Shown: positions 32,480-43,605 of the stretch, one piece after another | How positions within the stretch are numbered: position 1 is the stretch's first letter | How the letters are laid out: the number at the start of each line of letters is the position of its first letter | NCBI GenBank assembly: GCA_009760855.2 | Contig: WPIO01000068.1 | Coordinates: forward strand, 1,756,501 to 1,820,500 | Reading direction: 5' to 3' | Source: Cristatella mucedo | Lineage: Eukaryota > Bryozoa > Phylactolaemata > Cristatellidae | Length of the DNA: 64,000 nucleotides | The notes under the pieces: model-generated | Told to the model about the DNA's origin: nothing | Database searches by the model: none | Seen by the model: only the letters and a program-made list of their open reading frames with translations | Program-made: the position numbers and the translations under genes

Positions 32480-33300
32480 CCAGCTACTACCGGAGCTGAT
32501 CACCGTCAGCGGTGCGGTTAGGTTTTAAAAAACGTACCCGAAGATATCGTATCGACAATAAGAAGCGGCCGAAGCAGTGTACCTGCAGCCACAGCTTTCT
32601 GGAGCCTCCAAGCACACACACACACACCCACCACCCACCCATGCATGCGTCGCATATGGTGTGCCGACGGTTCTACGACAGGCGAAGTCAGGTGCCTGCA
32701 CCCAACTGCTGGAGAGTATAGCAGGGATTGGCGGCTTTAAGCCCTTTCCCTCTGCTGCCACTAGCGAGGTACGGACCCCTCGACCTGTCAACGACGACAT
32801 CGGTGCTCACGTCGAGGAGGAACGGTCCAGGCGCTGAGAAACACACCCACTCAAACCTGCCGGCACCATCCAGTTGGATTCACGGGTGACTTGAAACAAC
32901 GGCTGACATACTCGCTCGGACATTAAATGGTCGGAATATGGTGGCCGTTGCTTGCGCTCATGCAAAGCATGGGGTAATAGCTGGGCCCGGCTCGGGAGCT
33001 GCCGGCGAGTTTAGGAAGTCAAGCTGAGTCTGGGGGAACTAGTAACTCCTATGTGCACTCGATAAGACTCACCCGTGCAGTCGGCATCCTGGCATAACTT
33101 TTTGTCCGATAAGCTCGACCGGACGGGCGGGGGAAGAATAATCAGAAGGACGGCGGTAGCCACGACGCTGGGAACGAGCATCCCCGCGGCGGCGCGCGAC
33201 CTCCGCTATACGGCGCTCGACACGTCACGGCGCATAGCAGGCAAGCCTCCTGTGACGCCGAGTTATTCTTCCGGTTAGCTTTGCGTCAAAAAAGACCTAA
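32480..33300. other. Unexplained moderately CpG-rich stretch
   Basis: No intact frame or recognised domain. 33080-33260 is CpG-rich, and 32600-32840 has a broken frame with repeat-like character. It may be a decayed element of a family I do not recognise. Confidence 0.35.
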
Positions 33301-33738
33301 TTAGGAACTAAATATGTATCTATAATTTACAAAAATATATATTCAAGATGTGTTAGCAGAAATAGTCAGGGTACACAAACGGGCTAGAATTATTCGAGAG
33401 GTCCCTCGTAAGATATTCGTATTAGTTGAGTCCAAGACTGGAGAGCGAAAAAGCCAACAGGTCCTATAGAAAACTCTCTTTACTTAAGGTACATTGTGTA
33501 TTACCAACATTTTGTAATATCGTGACTGCATGAAGTAAGCTAAATTGCTTTAAAGGTATCTCAATTGCTTACGTAGAGGCGGGCTCCTCCGTCGAAGGAA
33601 ACGAATTCCACAGTAGCGTTCATACGCAGTGGAGGCATTCAAATGTGCTATGACTAACAGCCTTGCATGAAGCAGCAAACTGCAATGAATATTGAAAATT
33701 TAATTTAATAATTATAAAATGATCACAGTTGTCAGTAA

Positions 33739-33810
33739 TCCTTGGTAGTATAGTGGTTAGTATCCCCGCCTGTCACGCGGGAGACCGGGGTTCAATTCCC
33801 CGCCAAGGAG
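33739..33810 (+). tRNA. tRNA-Asp (anticodon GTC)
   Basis: A 72-nt intronless tRNA. The acceptor stem TCCTTGG pairs perfectly with CCAAGGA, and the discriminator base is G. The anticodon stem-loop CCCGCCTGTCACGCGGG carries GTC. The internal promoters are intact (A box TAGTATAGTGG, B box GGGTTCAATTCC). A run of five T at 33815-33819 would serve as the pol III terminator. It closely matches the eukaryotic cytosolic tRNA-Asp consensus. Confidence 0.97.
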
Positions 33811-33814
33811 TTAA

Positions 33815-33819
33815 TTTTT
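33815..33819 (+). terminator. Pol III terminator of tRNA-Asp
   Basis: TTTTT five bases after the tRNA 3' end. Confidence 0.7.
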
Positions 33820-33959
33820 GGCACAGCTTTACGGTGACGTGATATTAATACTTATAACAATAACAATAATATAATTGATAAAATTACGTCAGAATAGAAC
33901 CTAATCTCAGTATCGATCCTAGGACTGTTTTCAACCTTCCTTATGCCCCGACCCTTCAC

Positions 33960-35240
33960 CACAGTAATAGTAATAATAATGCACTTGATAAAACGCCCTC
34001 AGAGAACTTAATCTAATTTACATTTGCTCTAAGGAGAAATGCAATTTAAGGGTAAGTAATATCATGCTTGAAAAACAAACAAAATGAATAATATCGTTAG
34101 GGATGTCATGCACAGGGTCAGCATGCAAATGTGGTTAGTGGCCGTTCCAGTGTCTTTTATAGGAATGGTAGAAGGGAGACTGGGCGGTAGTTGCTCAAGT
34201 TCTCTTGGTCTAGTGTCGCTTTATTGAGAAGTGGCCTGACTACAGCCTTTTTGAAGGGTGCTGGGACATGACCTGAGGCTACTGACATATTAATTATGTT
34301 AGTTATGCATGGCAGCGGCAGATCAATGCAACGTAGGAGCAGGACAGTGGGAATAGGGTCTAAAGGACTTGTTTTCCGCTTTGATTGAGAAACGAGCTTT
34401 AGGACTAGATAGTGACCTGCTTAAATGCAGACATTAAGGTGCAGCCAGGAATCGGGGAACAGCATTCTAGTGGAGATGTTGTCATCGCAGGGATGGATTC
34501 CCTGATCTTGTCTATCTTCTGCACAAAGAATCGAGAGAAGCGATCGGCTAGATCATCATTAGGATCATCAGGTAAGGAGCTAATCTCGGAACGGTTGAGG
34601 AGATGGTTTATTGTCGACATCAGCATTTTTGGATAGTGCACCTGTGATTCAACAATGTTTCTATAGAAGCTAGACTTGGCCTTTGCTAGGATCGATTGGT
34701 CTTCATATGCCTGTCGATGGACAGTTAGTCCGGATCTTTTATATGCTTTTTCAAGCTTTCGTTTAGTAGACCTGGCTAGTTAAATATCAGTGGTAAACCA
34801 TAGGCCGTCTGGGCCCCCTAGGCCGTCTGGGCGGGGGCGCACAGTTCGCTTTGCCAGAGGTGCAAACTTGTCGAGCGTGTCAACTAGTGTCGTGTTATAG
34901 CTATACCAATGATGACGGATATCGGAGGAAGGACTGAGCAGCAGATGTGAAGCAGATATTCTCGCTCGGACAGCATCGATGTCAAGGGTCTTGAGGTTCC
35001 GCGATTCACAGGTTATTTTAGAGGAGGATGTGGGCACACACTGTAGATTGAATGAGATCTGCATGTGGTCAGATAAGCAGGATTTAGTAATAATTGGTGA
35101 TGACAAAGTGCAGTTGTATGAGAAAATCTGGTCGAGTGTCCGTACGTGTGGTGGCGACCCCCAACCATGAAATTGTTGTGTGCAAATGTGGAAATGCGTG
35201 TTTTCCGATATTCCTAATCGACCCACAGGTTGGGAACCGC
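33960..35240 (-). mobile_element. L2-like LINE with internal deletion
   Basis: Read 5' to 3' on the minus strand: the end of the endonuclease with CLSDHMQISFNLQ (the SDH motif of AP endonucleases), the linker with SSLPDDPNDDLADRFSRFF, the first RT block VPAPFKKAVVRPLLNKATL..NYRPVSLLPFL followed by a stop, then an abrupt jump at about 34144 to the family 3' UTR and ATT tail. Most of the reverse transcriptase is missing. Confidence 0.8.
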
Positions 35241-35269
35241 TGCACTAAGCATTTGCTGCAACTGAAGCA

Positions 35270-35365
35270 CGATCGAATGGTTAATCCAATGATGCTCAAT
35301 AAACAACAAGAATAACATGATTAAGGTTGACATGCACAGGGTCAGCGAGCAAGTATGGTTAGTGG
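35270..35365 (-). mobile_element. L2-like LINE 3' UTR fragment
   Basis: CAATAAACAACAAGAATAACATGATTAAGG and TGACATGCACAGGGTCAGC match the 3' UTRs of the other copies. Confidence 0.6.
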
Positions 35366-36225
35366 CTTTAGACGTCTACCGAAAATACTCACTACTCCAT
35401 TAGACAACCGCGAAACTACTCACCGAGTTCCATTGCGGTTCATATAGCATACGTAATATGCTGCGAATTAAATTTCATGACTCATAATAGTAAAAACTAT
35501 ACCTTCGTATAGCGAGCTACCTCGTAGAACCTAAGCTCTTTACAGGAATCTTATATATTTTGTACAGGAAGCAAATGCAACGTGACACTCCGGGTCAATT
35601 TCGCGGCTTCTGTGTCAGATCTTTGTGCACCTTCCTCGCTACGTCGACGCCTGCCGCTACAGACTTGACTATGGACCTGATATGATCCTCTAGCGAGAAA
35701 GGTCATTCTGAAAGAGGAAGGCCCAATTTCGTGCAGCCGCTAAAGCAGAAATGCTGGTTTGTCAAACTTCGAGGAAGAGGCTCTCCATGTTCACTGAATG
35801 ACACGGGGCTTCTCGATTACCTTCGCGTTATTCTTTTTGCCATCCGATTTAAGAAAGCGACTTGCCACTGAGTACTTATGAGGGCAATGAATGCAAGCCG
35901 TCACGAATAAGTGCGTGAGACATCTAAAGTCAGAGAAAGATCAAGTTTACAGGTAGATGGAGCTTGAGTGTAGGGCTGATGTTATCGAGTTGAAGTCCAC
36001 ATGAATGTAAGAACTTTGAAGAAGAATGCGACCAAGCAGCAGTCAAGAACAGGCGGCGAGCGACAAATCAGTGATTGTTACTGGTCAAACTAGTAGCTAA
36101 TAGACTTAGCTCAGGTAACGACATCCACGGCTATGCATAACACAAAGCCTCAAAAGAGTCTTATGCCTGTTGCCGAATCTACGTCTTCACACATGAGCTC
36201 TTTAAAATCTTGGCAGTGATCTTCA
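35366..36225. other. Gene-free stretch
   Basis: No open frame above background, no RNA gene and no clear repeat. Confidence 0.5.
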
Positions 36226-36229
36226 AACG

Positions 36230-36915
36230 ATCCTTGTGAACGGCATCTCGCCTATATTACAGCAGATCTCTTTATTCAAGACTTCAGGCAGAAACGCTTC
36301 ATCGCCTCCGATGGGTGCCAAACTCAGCAGCACATCCGGTGTGTCGTGCACAGCGTATGCTACATACAGCACACCCCTTCTTTTTGAGCTTCACTAGACC
36401 TGAATCAGCATCGAATCGACTTCAAAATCCTTTCTTTGGCCGACACGTAGCTTCACTCATTCTCTCCAGCGTATCTTCCCGAAGTCCTTGCACCTCCGGT
36501 CACGTGCTCGCTAACCACCAGCTCTCGGCTTCTAGTCACTTCGCCGTTACTCCCATACAGTTTTCATATCTTTTTGTGATTGGTCCTTCAGTTTGCATGC
36601 ACTGAAAGTCTGTAACTCGATTTTGGCCTCAGTCTCCACCTGCAGTGACATTGCTGGCATCATTTAGGTCTCAGCTAAAGACTAAACTGCTTCGCTTAGC
36701 TTTCCGGCACCCCAATAAACTTGTATTTTTCTCTTGCGTGCTTCACATGCTTCTCTGTGCATGATTCAGGTACATGTCAGATGCCGAAGTGGGACATCTA
36801 AGAAGCCCTATCCACGGCAAACCTGAACAAACATAAACACTGTTGAATTAGGACGAACCACATGCAAAGTGCCCAGAAAGAGATCGAGTTCTCTGAGTGC
36901 GTTCTATACTATTTT
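36230..36915 (+). mobile_element. Old L2/CR1-type LINE remnant
   Basis: Broken frames retain VPNSAAHPVCRAQRM and the order of the C-terminal segment. The tail GTGCCCAGAAAGAGATCGAGTTCTCTGAGTGCG is a diverged version of the family 3' end. Confidence 0.55.
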
Positions 36916-37307
36916 CTTATGATTAATCTTATCATTTTAATAATCGTGGCTCCAAATAACCAGCGGCCCTTAATGTTATCTCGTGTGCTTTAGCATACTT
37001 GCATAAGTATGACGCCTAACTTGTCGTTATTCCTTGGTTACGGCGCTTCTACTGCGGATATTTCTGAGCACTCGGATAAAGATTTAGTTGTCTTATGACG
37101 CTATACGAAGACATATTATTTTTAACATTATCATTTCCAATAGAACTAGGTGCCATTTGCACGGCAATCAATGCTAAGATAGTGCGCGTAGCTATGGAGA
37201 ATTGCTCCGCGGAGCTGACAGAGCAATCAAACCTGCTGTAACGTTACTACTAACGATACATTTGTACAGCGGCCGAACTGATCTAAAATAGATTAGTTTA
37301 ATTTATT

Positions 37308-37450
37308 CTTATAGCGCCCTAAGAGATTCTTTTAATCTCCGTTCAGGCGCTTCACACAAGCCGCTGGGCTTGAGCCCACGACCTTGGGCGTCAGTGTTGA
37401 GCATCTTGACCCCTGACGGTGAGCACCTTAACCACTGGACTAAATCTTTT
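37308..37450 (-). mobile_element. SINE family B copy
   Basis: On the minus strand: TTTAGTCCAGTGGTTAAGGTGCTCACC (A box), GTCGTGGGCTCAAGCCC (B box), GCTTGTGTGAAGCGCC, GATTAAAAGAATCTCTTAGGGCGC. It lies upstream of BCKDHA. Confidence 0.75.
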
Positions 37451-37599
37451 TCTGGGCACTGAGTATTCTGGAAGGAAGCATGCCAATTGGCTAGTGAGAC
37501 AGTTTCTACACACATAAGCAGACAAAGGATAATTCGAGCGGGCGGAGCACGAACTTCTGCGACGAACTGTTTCAGCTTCCTTGTACACGTTGTCGGGAC

Positions 37600-37690
37600 G
37601 CCGTGAAGTCGGGCGGCTGTGAGGCAGTCCAGGCACTGGGTGCATGCAAACTGAAGCCACCGTCTCCAAAGGCTTTGAGCTTTACTTTAA
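37600..37690 (-). mobile_element. L2-like LINE fragment
   Basis: Its plus-strand shadow reading CEAVQALGACKLKPPSPKAL parallels the shadow over the conserved KAWNSLP region of the better LINE copies, so a short antisense LINE piece is present. Confidence 0.45.
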
Positions 37691-38091
37691 AAAGGCCAGA
37701 TATACTTGAACGAGACGATCAGACGATCGCCCTTCGGGCCACGGGTCGGAAATGCACGCGGTGCTCTCAAACCACCCGCCAGCGAGCACTGATTCGATGC
37801 ACACGACGCAGCCAGACGCGAGAATTTGCGACGGCTGACGAGGCTAGCTATTTTTTTTCATTGCTCGATCGGTGCACGCCATCACTAGCTGCAATTCTCG
37901 GTTATACGCCTACCCCAAAAGTATTCTTATCGCACGGCGATGCAACCGCGCCGAATCCCGCCTCTTGAAAGACAGCGAGCCCAGTATTGTCGACTCTCGT
38001 CGAGTTCCGTCTTCGACGCTATCGCTATGCTCAACTGTATAGGCCGTGTGCCTGCATATAGCATTTAGCCTGGAGTCTCGCTAATACGCAA

Positions 38092-38175
38092 ATGGCTTCT
38101 CTAGCGGCTTGCTGCAGACGTATTCTAGCCGGATTTTCCAAGGGGTCTGCCTCTGCCTCGAGGCGGTGCTTGAAT
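38092..38175 (+). CDS. BCKDHA: BCKDHA exon 1: mitochondrial targeting sequence
   Basis: 84 nt, residues 1-28, donor GTACGT, phase 0. The ATG is followed by a basic, hydroxylated, acid-free stretch ending SASRRCLN. No in-frame alternative start is supported. Confidence 0.88.
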
Positions 38176-41100
38176 GTACGTGTCCAACCGGCACCGGCCA
38201 TGCAGCTGGCTAGGCGCTTGGCCGCACACCGAAATATTAACCGGAAACTCTTATTTTCCAGATTTCCGGCCACAGGAGTGCAGCTAGTGGTCAGATTTTT
38301 CCTGGCACATATAAAACGAAACTGACAACGAAGCTTGAGTTTCTTATGCCCGATGTCAACCAGGGCATTCCGGTATACCATGTCCTAGACCGGACCGGAC
38401 ACGTACTCGATCCGAGTTTGGTTCCTGAGGTAACTCATTCTCCTTCTCTTCTTGTATGCTTTGTATATTTTGCATGGCTCGCCGCGGTTTTTATTGGTGA
38501 GACATCGTGCATCGCAGTCTTTGTGTGACACCTTCTTTTCGCCTGGGGGGGGGCAGGGCTGGCTTCCTCGGACCCAGAGACCCACCCTTGTTCTGGCCTA
38601 TCCAGTTGATGGATCAGACCCGATTGCCTGTGACGTTTAGGTTCCGCAAGAAGAGGTATTAAAATGGTACCGGTCGATGACTCTACTTAACACAATGGAC
38701 AAAATAATGTACGACGCCCAAAGGCAGGGACGAATCTCATTCTACATGACCAACTTTGGCGAAGAGGCAACCCACATCGGCACCGCAGCGGCAGTCGACG
38801 CCAAAGATCTTGTCTATGGGCAGTACAGAGAAGCAGGTCAGTGCCGTAGCCTCGCTTGTCCAATGACAGTGACCTCTTGCCTTCGTGATGTCACTGCCTG
38901 TCCATCTATCAACAGTGGTTGCTCGTCGTTGCAAGGAGAACGATCGACGGTGGGCGCGAAAGTGTCTTCTTTAGCCTAGCGCTGCTTGCAGATGCTTGTC
39001 GGTCGATGAATTGTCTACTTGTGGCATGTTGCCCTTGTGGTTGTCTCGACCTATGTGGTGCCGTGCGCTCCGTCGGGCGTGTCTCGGATCATTGAAGCGC
39101 TCGCGCGCTGATGTGAACTGTAGGCGTCCTGATGTATCGTGGCTTCACGCTCAAGGAGTTTATGTCCCAGTGCTATGGCAACAGGAACGATCCTGCCAAG
39201 GGCAGACAAATGCCCGTGCACTACGGCAGCAAGGACCTCAACTTTGTCACGATTTCGTCGCCGCTGGCCACGCAAATGTGCCAAGGTATGCCCGCCAGCC
39301 ATTTGGCCTGCCGTCTCGCTGCAATTAATCGACTTAGAGCTACCGAACTATACCGGCGCTGTTTAGTTCTTTTCTTTGTCATCACCTGCCTGTGTAGTGT
39401 GCTGTCACCGAAGAGAGCACGACTGGGTCTGACCATGCGATCTGTAGATGTAATGCCACCTGACCTCAGATCTCAGCCTCGTACTTATTCCTTGCCAGTG
39501 CACCATCGTCCGCCTGTTGACACTCTCTCTCGTCTCGATGTTAGCCGATGATGGCAGTTGCTTGGCAGCAGCACCGCGATCCACGAACTCAGGCTTGTTA
39601 TAGGGCTCGCTGATGAGACCGTGCTCACACCCTCCACCGTCGGAGGTTGTGATAGTATCACACGGAAGAAGCGGCAACGATCGTATTGCTTGGAAAGTCG
39701 CCGCAAAATCGCTAATCCCATCGCTCGAACCCTTAACCGTTATCCTCGTGAGGCCGCTTTGCTCGGGGCCAGTTAGTTTTGACGAGCTGCGGTTCTCCGC
39801 TCTCGAGGCCCAGACCGGCGGTCGCTTGGGCGCGCACAGCGTCGAGGTCTCTCTCCATTCCCTTACCCCTTCTTCTTTCCTCCTTCCTTCTTGCTTCCTT
39901 CTTCTTCCTCCCCTTCTTCCTTCCTTCCTTTCTTTCTTCGATTACGCCCCGCGGCGGAGGCAGCAGCAGCGGCCGGATGTCAGCAAGCGAGCAGTTCGTG
40001 CTCTCCTTTTGAAACCCGCACCGCCACCGAAGCGGCGTGGCTGGCGATGCGCTCTCAGCTTTAACAAGCCTGACAGGCTCTCGCCGCCTCGCTGTCTGAT
40101 CTGGCCGCTCTGTCGCCACCCGCGTGCGTTTGCCAAGCAGCGCTGAGAGGAGAGCTCGGTCAGCTGACGATCGCTTCGGCTCAGCGAGAAGGCCTCTCTG
40201 TTTCCTCCTCTGCGTCGCTGTAGCTGTGGGCTCGGCTTTTGCGTACAAGCGAGCCGGCAGCAATCGCTGCGTGGTGTGCTATTTCGGCGACGGAGCTGCC
40301 TCGGAAGGCGATGCACACGCAGCGTTCAATTTTGCTGCCACTCTGGACTGTCCTGTCATCTTCTTCTGGTACGTGGCTCGCTGTGTTGCTGGCGCATGTG
40401 CCCGTAACTCGGCTTGCATCCTGCCGCCCTAATGCCGCCCGTGCACCTCGCCCCGAGGTGCCTCGTGGTGCACTGCCGTGCCAAGTCCTGGGCATGGCAG
40501 CCGAGGCTGGGCCGCGTGTCTGGACGTTGTGGTGACGTCTTAGTCGCGGCACGTCCGCGCTCGTAGCAGGAACAACGGTTACGCCATTTCGACATCGACT
40601 GCGGAGCAGTACCGCGGCGATGGAATCGCTGCCCGTGCCGCCGGATATGGCATGGCAGCGATCCGCGTGGACGGAAACGACGTGTTTGCCGTCTACAGCG
40701 CCACCAAGGCCGCTCGGGAAATGTGTGTCTCTCAGAATCGCCCTGTGTTGATAGAGGCCATGACGTACCGGTACGTGTGTGTGCTCGCTCGCGCCGCCTC
40801 GAGTCTTGCTGTCACGTGATCACTGTCTTCTCGGTCACACTGCAGTCTGCCTCTCTTCGTCTAGTGCAGAGGTCGGCAAGCTCAGGCCTTTAGGCCAGAT
40901 TTTTAGCCTAGCTAGTGCTCTAGTCCAGCTTAATGCCCTCCCCCCCTAGTTATTTATGGTTGGGTCCGGCATAATTGAATTGCCGTGGTTTTTCCCCTTC
41001 GTTGCAACTTCTTGTTGCAACGAACGGTTTTTTCCCCTTCCCCTGTTCTTCGTTGCAACTGCTTATTGCAGCTCAAGCTGTGGCCAGTGCTTAATTTTAG

Positions 41101-42919
41101 AACTAATGTCAGGCACTGGTATGAAGCAGAAGCACCCGACTGGAAGAGGGGTGATAAATGTCTGCCCCTATGATTGGCGTGAGCAGCTGTTGCCAGTTTG
41201 TTTGTTTGTGTGGTCACGCCCACTCAGTCTCGCCCCCTGAAATGGCCTAGTAGTCCAAAAAGTTTGCCGACCTCTTGGTCCAGTAGTAGGAAGTGCGCGA
41301 TCAGTGTGCCTACTCTCATGCTCTGCCTTTGAACGCCCTGCTAGTCGCTGGAAATTCGATGGCGTTTGCTGGCCAGCTTCACATGCTGCGCTGATCTCTT
41401 CGATTGACTGTCACTGTACGCAGTACAAAGTCTTGCTTTTCTAAGCCTCTCTACAAGTACGTGCCCCAGCTAACAGCTGGAGCCCTGTGGCCAGGCTTTG
41501 CCTAAGAGCCTATTGGTCAATTTAAACTTTTCAGCCGATCGCGGTCACTGCCGAAACCGCCTCGAAATTGGGTTTCTGTAGCCTGTAGTGTGCATGTAAT
41601 GAACAGGGTCTCTAGAACGCATTTTATGATTTTGCTGATCACGTCGTCAACTTCCCTTTCGAAGCCTGTGTAGAAGGCATATCCTCGATAGCGCCTACGA
41701 TGGCGGTGGGTAATTTGCTTCTGTCTGATTCTGTGCTGATCTTGAGCTTCTGACATTGCACCACTCTCAGCTTTATCGGTCTTCCGTCCATCTCGGACCG
41801 TTACCTCCCTCCCCAGACTCGGGGAGGTAAAGGGTGCTGCTGTGCAGTGGCTCGAGGCTGCTGTGAGCCGCCGCCCGTTAGCTGCCGAGCGCTTCTGCCG
41901 CCGGCTCGTGGAGGGAGGCAAGACGGAAGCTTCCGGAACCGAGAAGAAACCGACCGGTTCCTGCTTCCGCCAGGCCACAAAGCCGGCGGCTTCAGCTGCA
42001 CTCGGCGCAAGCCGAAGTAGCCCGCCCCAGTCCGCTGCAGCATTTGCTCTCGGGTTATTTTTCTTTGCAGCGGGCGCGAGAGCGGACGCGGGGAGAAAAG
42101 TGGGTGCAAGAGAAGACGTGCGCGTCGCCACGGCTTCGGCGTGCGGCCAGCAGCAGCAGCAGCGTGATCTCGGCGGACAGTCGTCGCCGCCGCCGCTGCT
42201 GCTGCTCCTCAAGCAGCCGCCTGTCGTCGCTATAGGATAGGTCATCACAGCACGTCGGACGACAGCACGGCCTACCGGTCGGTGGACGAGGTCAGCGAGT
42301 GGGACAGGCAGCACCACCCCATCGGACGGCTCAGGAACTACTTGGTGAGCCGCGGCTGGTGGGACGAGTCGATGGAGAAAGACTGGAAGGCCGAGTCGCG
42401 CCGGCAGGTGAGCGGCGGCTCGAAGCTCCCGCTGCTCGGCGCCGAGCGGCAGCAGCTTCGGCGGCTTCAGCTCGATATGCGGCCTCGCGAACTCGCGCCC
42501 AACTGCCGCGCTGCGAGCGCACGCCGGCAGGCTTTCGCCTGAGCCGCGGGCACGCCCTCCCGGCTGCTGACCCGTTTTCCCAGCATTCAGACCTTTCCGG
42601 CATCTGTGATTTTTCAGACGCGTCGCGCACCACGGCTTTCGCGTGCCCCCCCCCCCCCCCGTCGCCGAGCCGCGGTAGGGCGCGGCTGTGCGAGCCGCGA
42701 CTGCCTTTGCGCTCTGCCGTCAATTCCGGTGTCGCTCGATTGCAGGTGATGAGGGCGTTCCAGGCGGCCGAGTCCGAGGTTCGCAGCAGTCCGGCCGAGC
42801 TCTTCAAAGATGTGTACGCCGAGCTGCCCAGGCACCTGCAGCAGCAGCTGGACGAGGCACGCGAGCACGTGCTCAGACATGCCGAGCACTACCCGCTGAA
42901 GCAGTACGAGCCCTTCTAG
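38092..42919 (+). CDS. BCKDHA: Branched-chain 2-oxoacid dehydrogenase E1-alpha, complete (8 exons)
   Basis: Thiamine-pyrophosphate-dependent subunit of the mitochondrial complex that oxidatively decarboxylates the ketoacids of leucine, isoleucine and valine; it acts as an alpha2-beta2 tetramer with BCKDHB. Exons: 38092-38175, 38262-38429, 38641-38836, 39124-39285, 40224-40368, 40567-40770, 42236-42407, 42746-42919. All seven junctions are GT-AG and in phase, giving 434 residues (human 445). The N-terminus ([18 protein letters not shown]) is Arg/Ser-rich without acids, a mitochondrial targeting sequence. The TPP motif begins GDG at about 225-227 ([20 protein letters not shown]) and ends with NN at 254-255. 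The two kinase-target serines are kept at about 325 and 335 ([13 protein letters not shown]). The gene converges with striatin, about 2.9 kb downstream. Confidence 0.97.
38262..38429 (+). CDS. BCKDHA: BCKDHA exon 2
   Basis: Acceptor TTTTCCAG, donor GTAACT, residues 29-84, phase 0. It encodes [20 protein letters not shown], then [18 protein letters not shown], matching the FPG..KLEF and GIPIYRVMDRQG segments of the human enzyme. Confidence 0.95.
38641..38836 (+). CDS. BCKDHA: BCKDHA exon 3
   Basis: Acceptor GTTTAG, donor GTCAGT, residues 85-149. It contains [40 protein letters not shown] and [11 protein letters not shown], all strongly conserved. Confidence 0.97.
39124..39285 (+). CDS. BCKDHA: BCKDHA exon 4
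   Basis: Acceptor CTGTAG, donor GTATGC, residues 150-203. It contains [39 protein letters not shown] and SPLATQ. The HYG/SPLATQ region lines the cofactor site in the family. Confidence 0.97.
40224..40368 (+). CDS. BCKDHA: BCKDHA exon 5: TPP-binding motif
   Basis: Acceptor CTGTAG, donor GTACGT, residues 204-251. It contains [20 protein letters not shown], the start of the TPP motif. The first acid is Asp, where the human protein has Glu (GEG). Confidence 0.97.
40567..40770 (+). CDS. BCKDHA: BCKDHA exon 6
   Basis: Acceptor CTCGTAG (a second AG three bases later would break the frame), donor GTACGT, residues 252-319. It contains [33 protein letters not shown] and [10 protein letters not shown]. 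Confidence 0.97.
42236..42407 (+). CDS. BCKDHA: BCKDHA exon 7: phosphorylation loop
   Basis: Acceptor CTATAG, donor GTGAGC, residues 320-377. [19 protein letters not shown] is the loop in which BCKDK phosphorylates the first serine to inactivate E1. It is followed by [17 protein letters not shown]. Confidence 0.97.
42746..42919 (+). CDS. BCKDHA: BCKDHA exon 8: C-terminus
   Basis: Acceptor TTGCAG, residues 378-434, then TAG. It contains [20 protein letters not shown] and ends [10 protein letters not shown], like the HYPLDHFDK end of the human protein. Confidence 0.96.
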   Translation: MMRAFQAAESEVRSSPAELFKDVYAELPRHLQQQLDEAREHVLRHAEHYPLKQYEPF

Positions 42920-43273
42920 ACGAGGCCGCCCTCTGACCCCTGCACTGGCTATGTCCAAGCCGCCTGCCTCCCAGCGAGATCCCTGCCCCCCTGAGTGAGC
43001 GAGCGTTTTTTTTTTTGTCGCGAAGTCGATGTTTCGCACCTTTTCCGAACCGGCTGAACGTCGGGTCGGCGCCTCCACCGCCGAGCTATGAGTTAAACGA
43101 ATCTCGGCACAGCTGCAGCGGCAACCGGATGTTGAGGGCACATCCGCTTTTGCTAAAGCTGTGTCACTATCTTAAGACCGGCGCTAAGATTGGGCGACCG
43201 ATTGGCTGGTAACCTTATTGGGCCTGCATGTGCTGGCTGATGCTGTATCCAGTTTCGCTTCTGCTGGATGCTG

Positions 43274-43279
43274 ATTAAA
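43274..43279 (+). promoter_or_regulatory. Possible poly(A) signal of BCKDHA (ATTAAA)
   Basis: ATTAAA lies 355 bases after the BCKDHA stop, and no AATAAA was seen nearer. Placement is by position only. Confidence 0.3.
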
Positions 43280-43424
43280 TATTTTTATGGTGAATGTTGA
43301 TGTTTGCCCATTCGATTGTTGCCTGCACGCATCGTCCCATTCATTCGAAGCACCCCAAAGTCGATGGAATTGAATGGGATGCCAAGGTAATCTTGAACGC
43401 CGACAGGTAGCTATTGCAATTTTC

Positions 43425-43605
43425 ATTCAAGGTCGTTTGCTCTTCACGACTCAGGTCGTGGGTTCGAGTCCTGCAGTGGGTGCGGTTCTTTATTGCCCAC
43501 AGTAAGCGGTGGTGATGGCCAGTTAAGTTCTTCTGCCGCTAGATAGATGAGAGAGGTGTTAAAAGAGTTAGATGAGGTGTTTAAATCAGCCTTCTTTTGT
43601 TCATC
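43425..43605 (+). mobile_element. SINE family A copy
   Basis: TCACGACTCAGGTCGTGGGTTCGAGTCCTGC (B-box region), GCGGTTCTTTATTGCCCACAGTAAG, then a GTTTAAATCAGCC-type end. The A-box part is lost. Confidence 0.65.

Noticed and set aside
34780-35226. 148-codon minus-strand frame as a host gene
   Set aside because: It carries the SDH motif and linker of an L2-like LINE endonuclease and joins other LINE parts.
39613-40263. Open frames on both strands in BCKDHA intron 4
   Set aside because: No domain and low-complexity TTCC-type sequence; the flanking BCKDHA exons join in phase without them.
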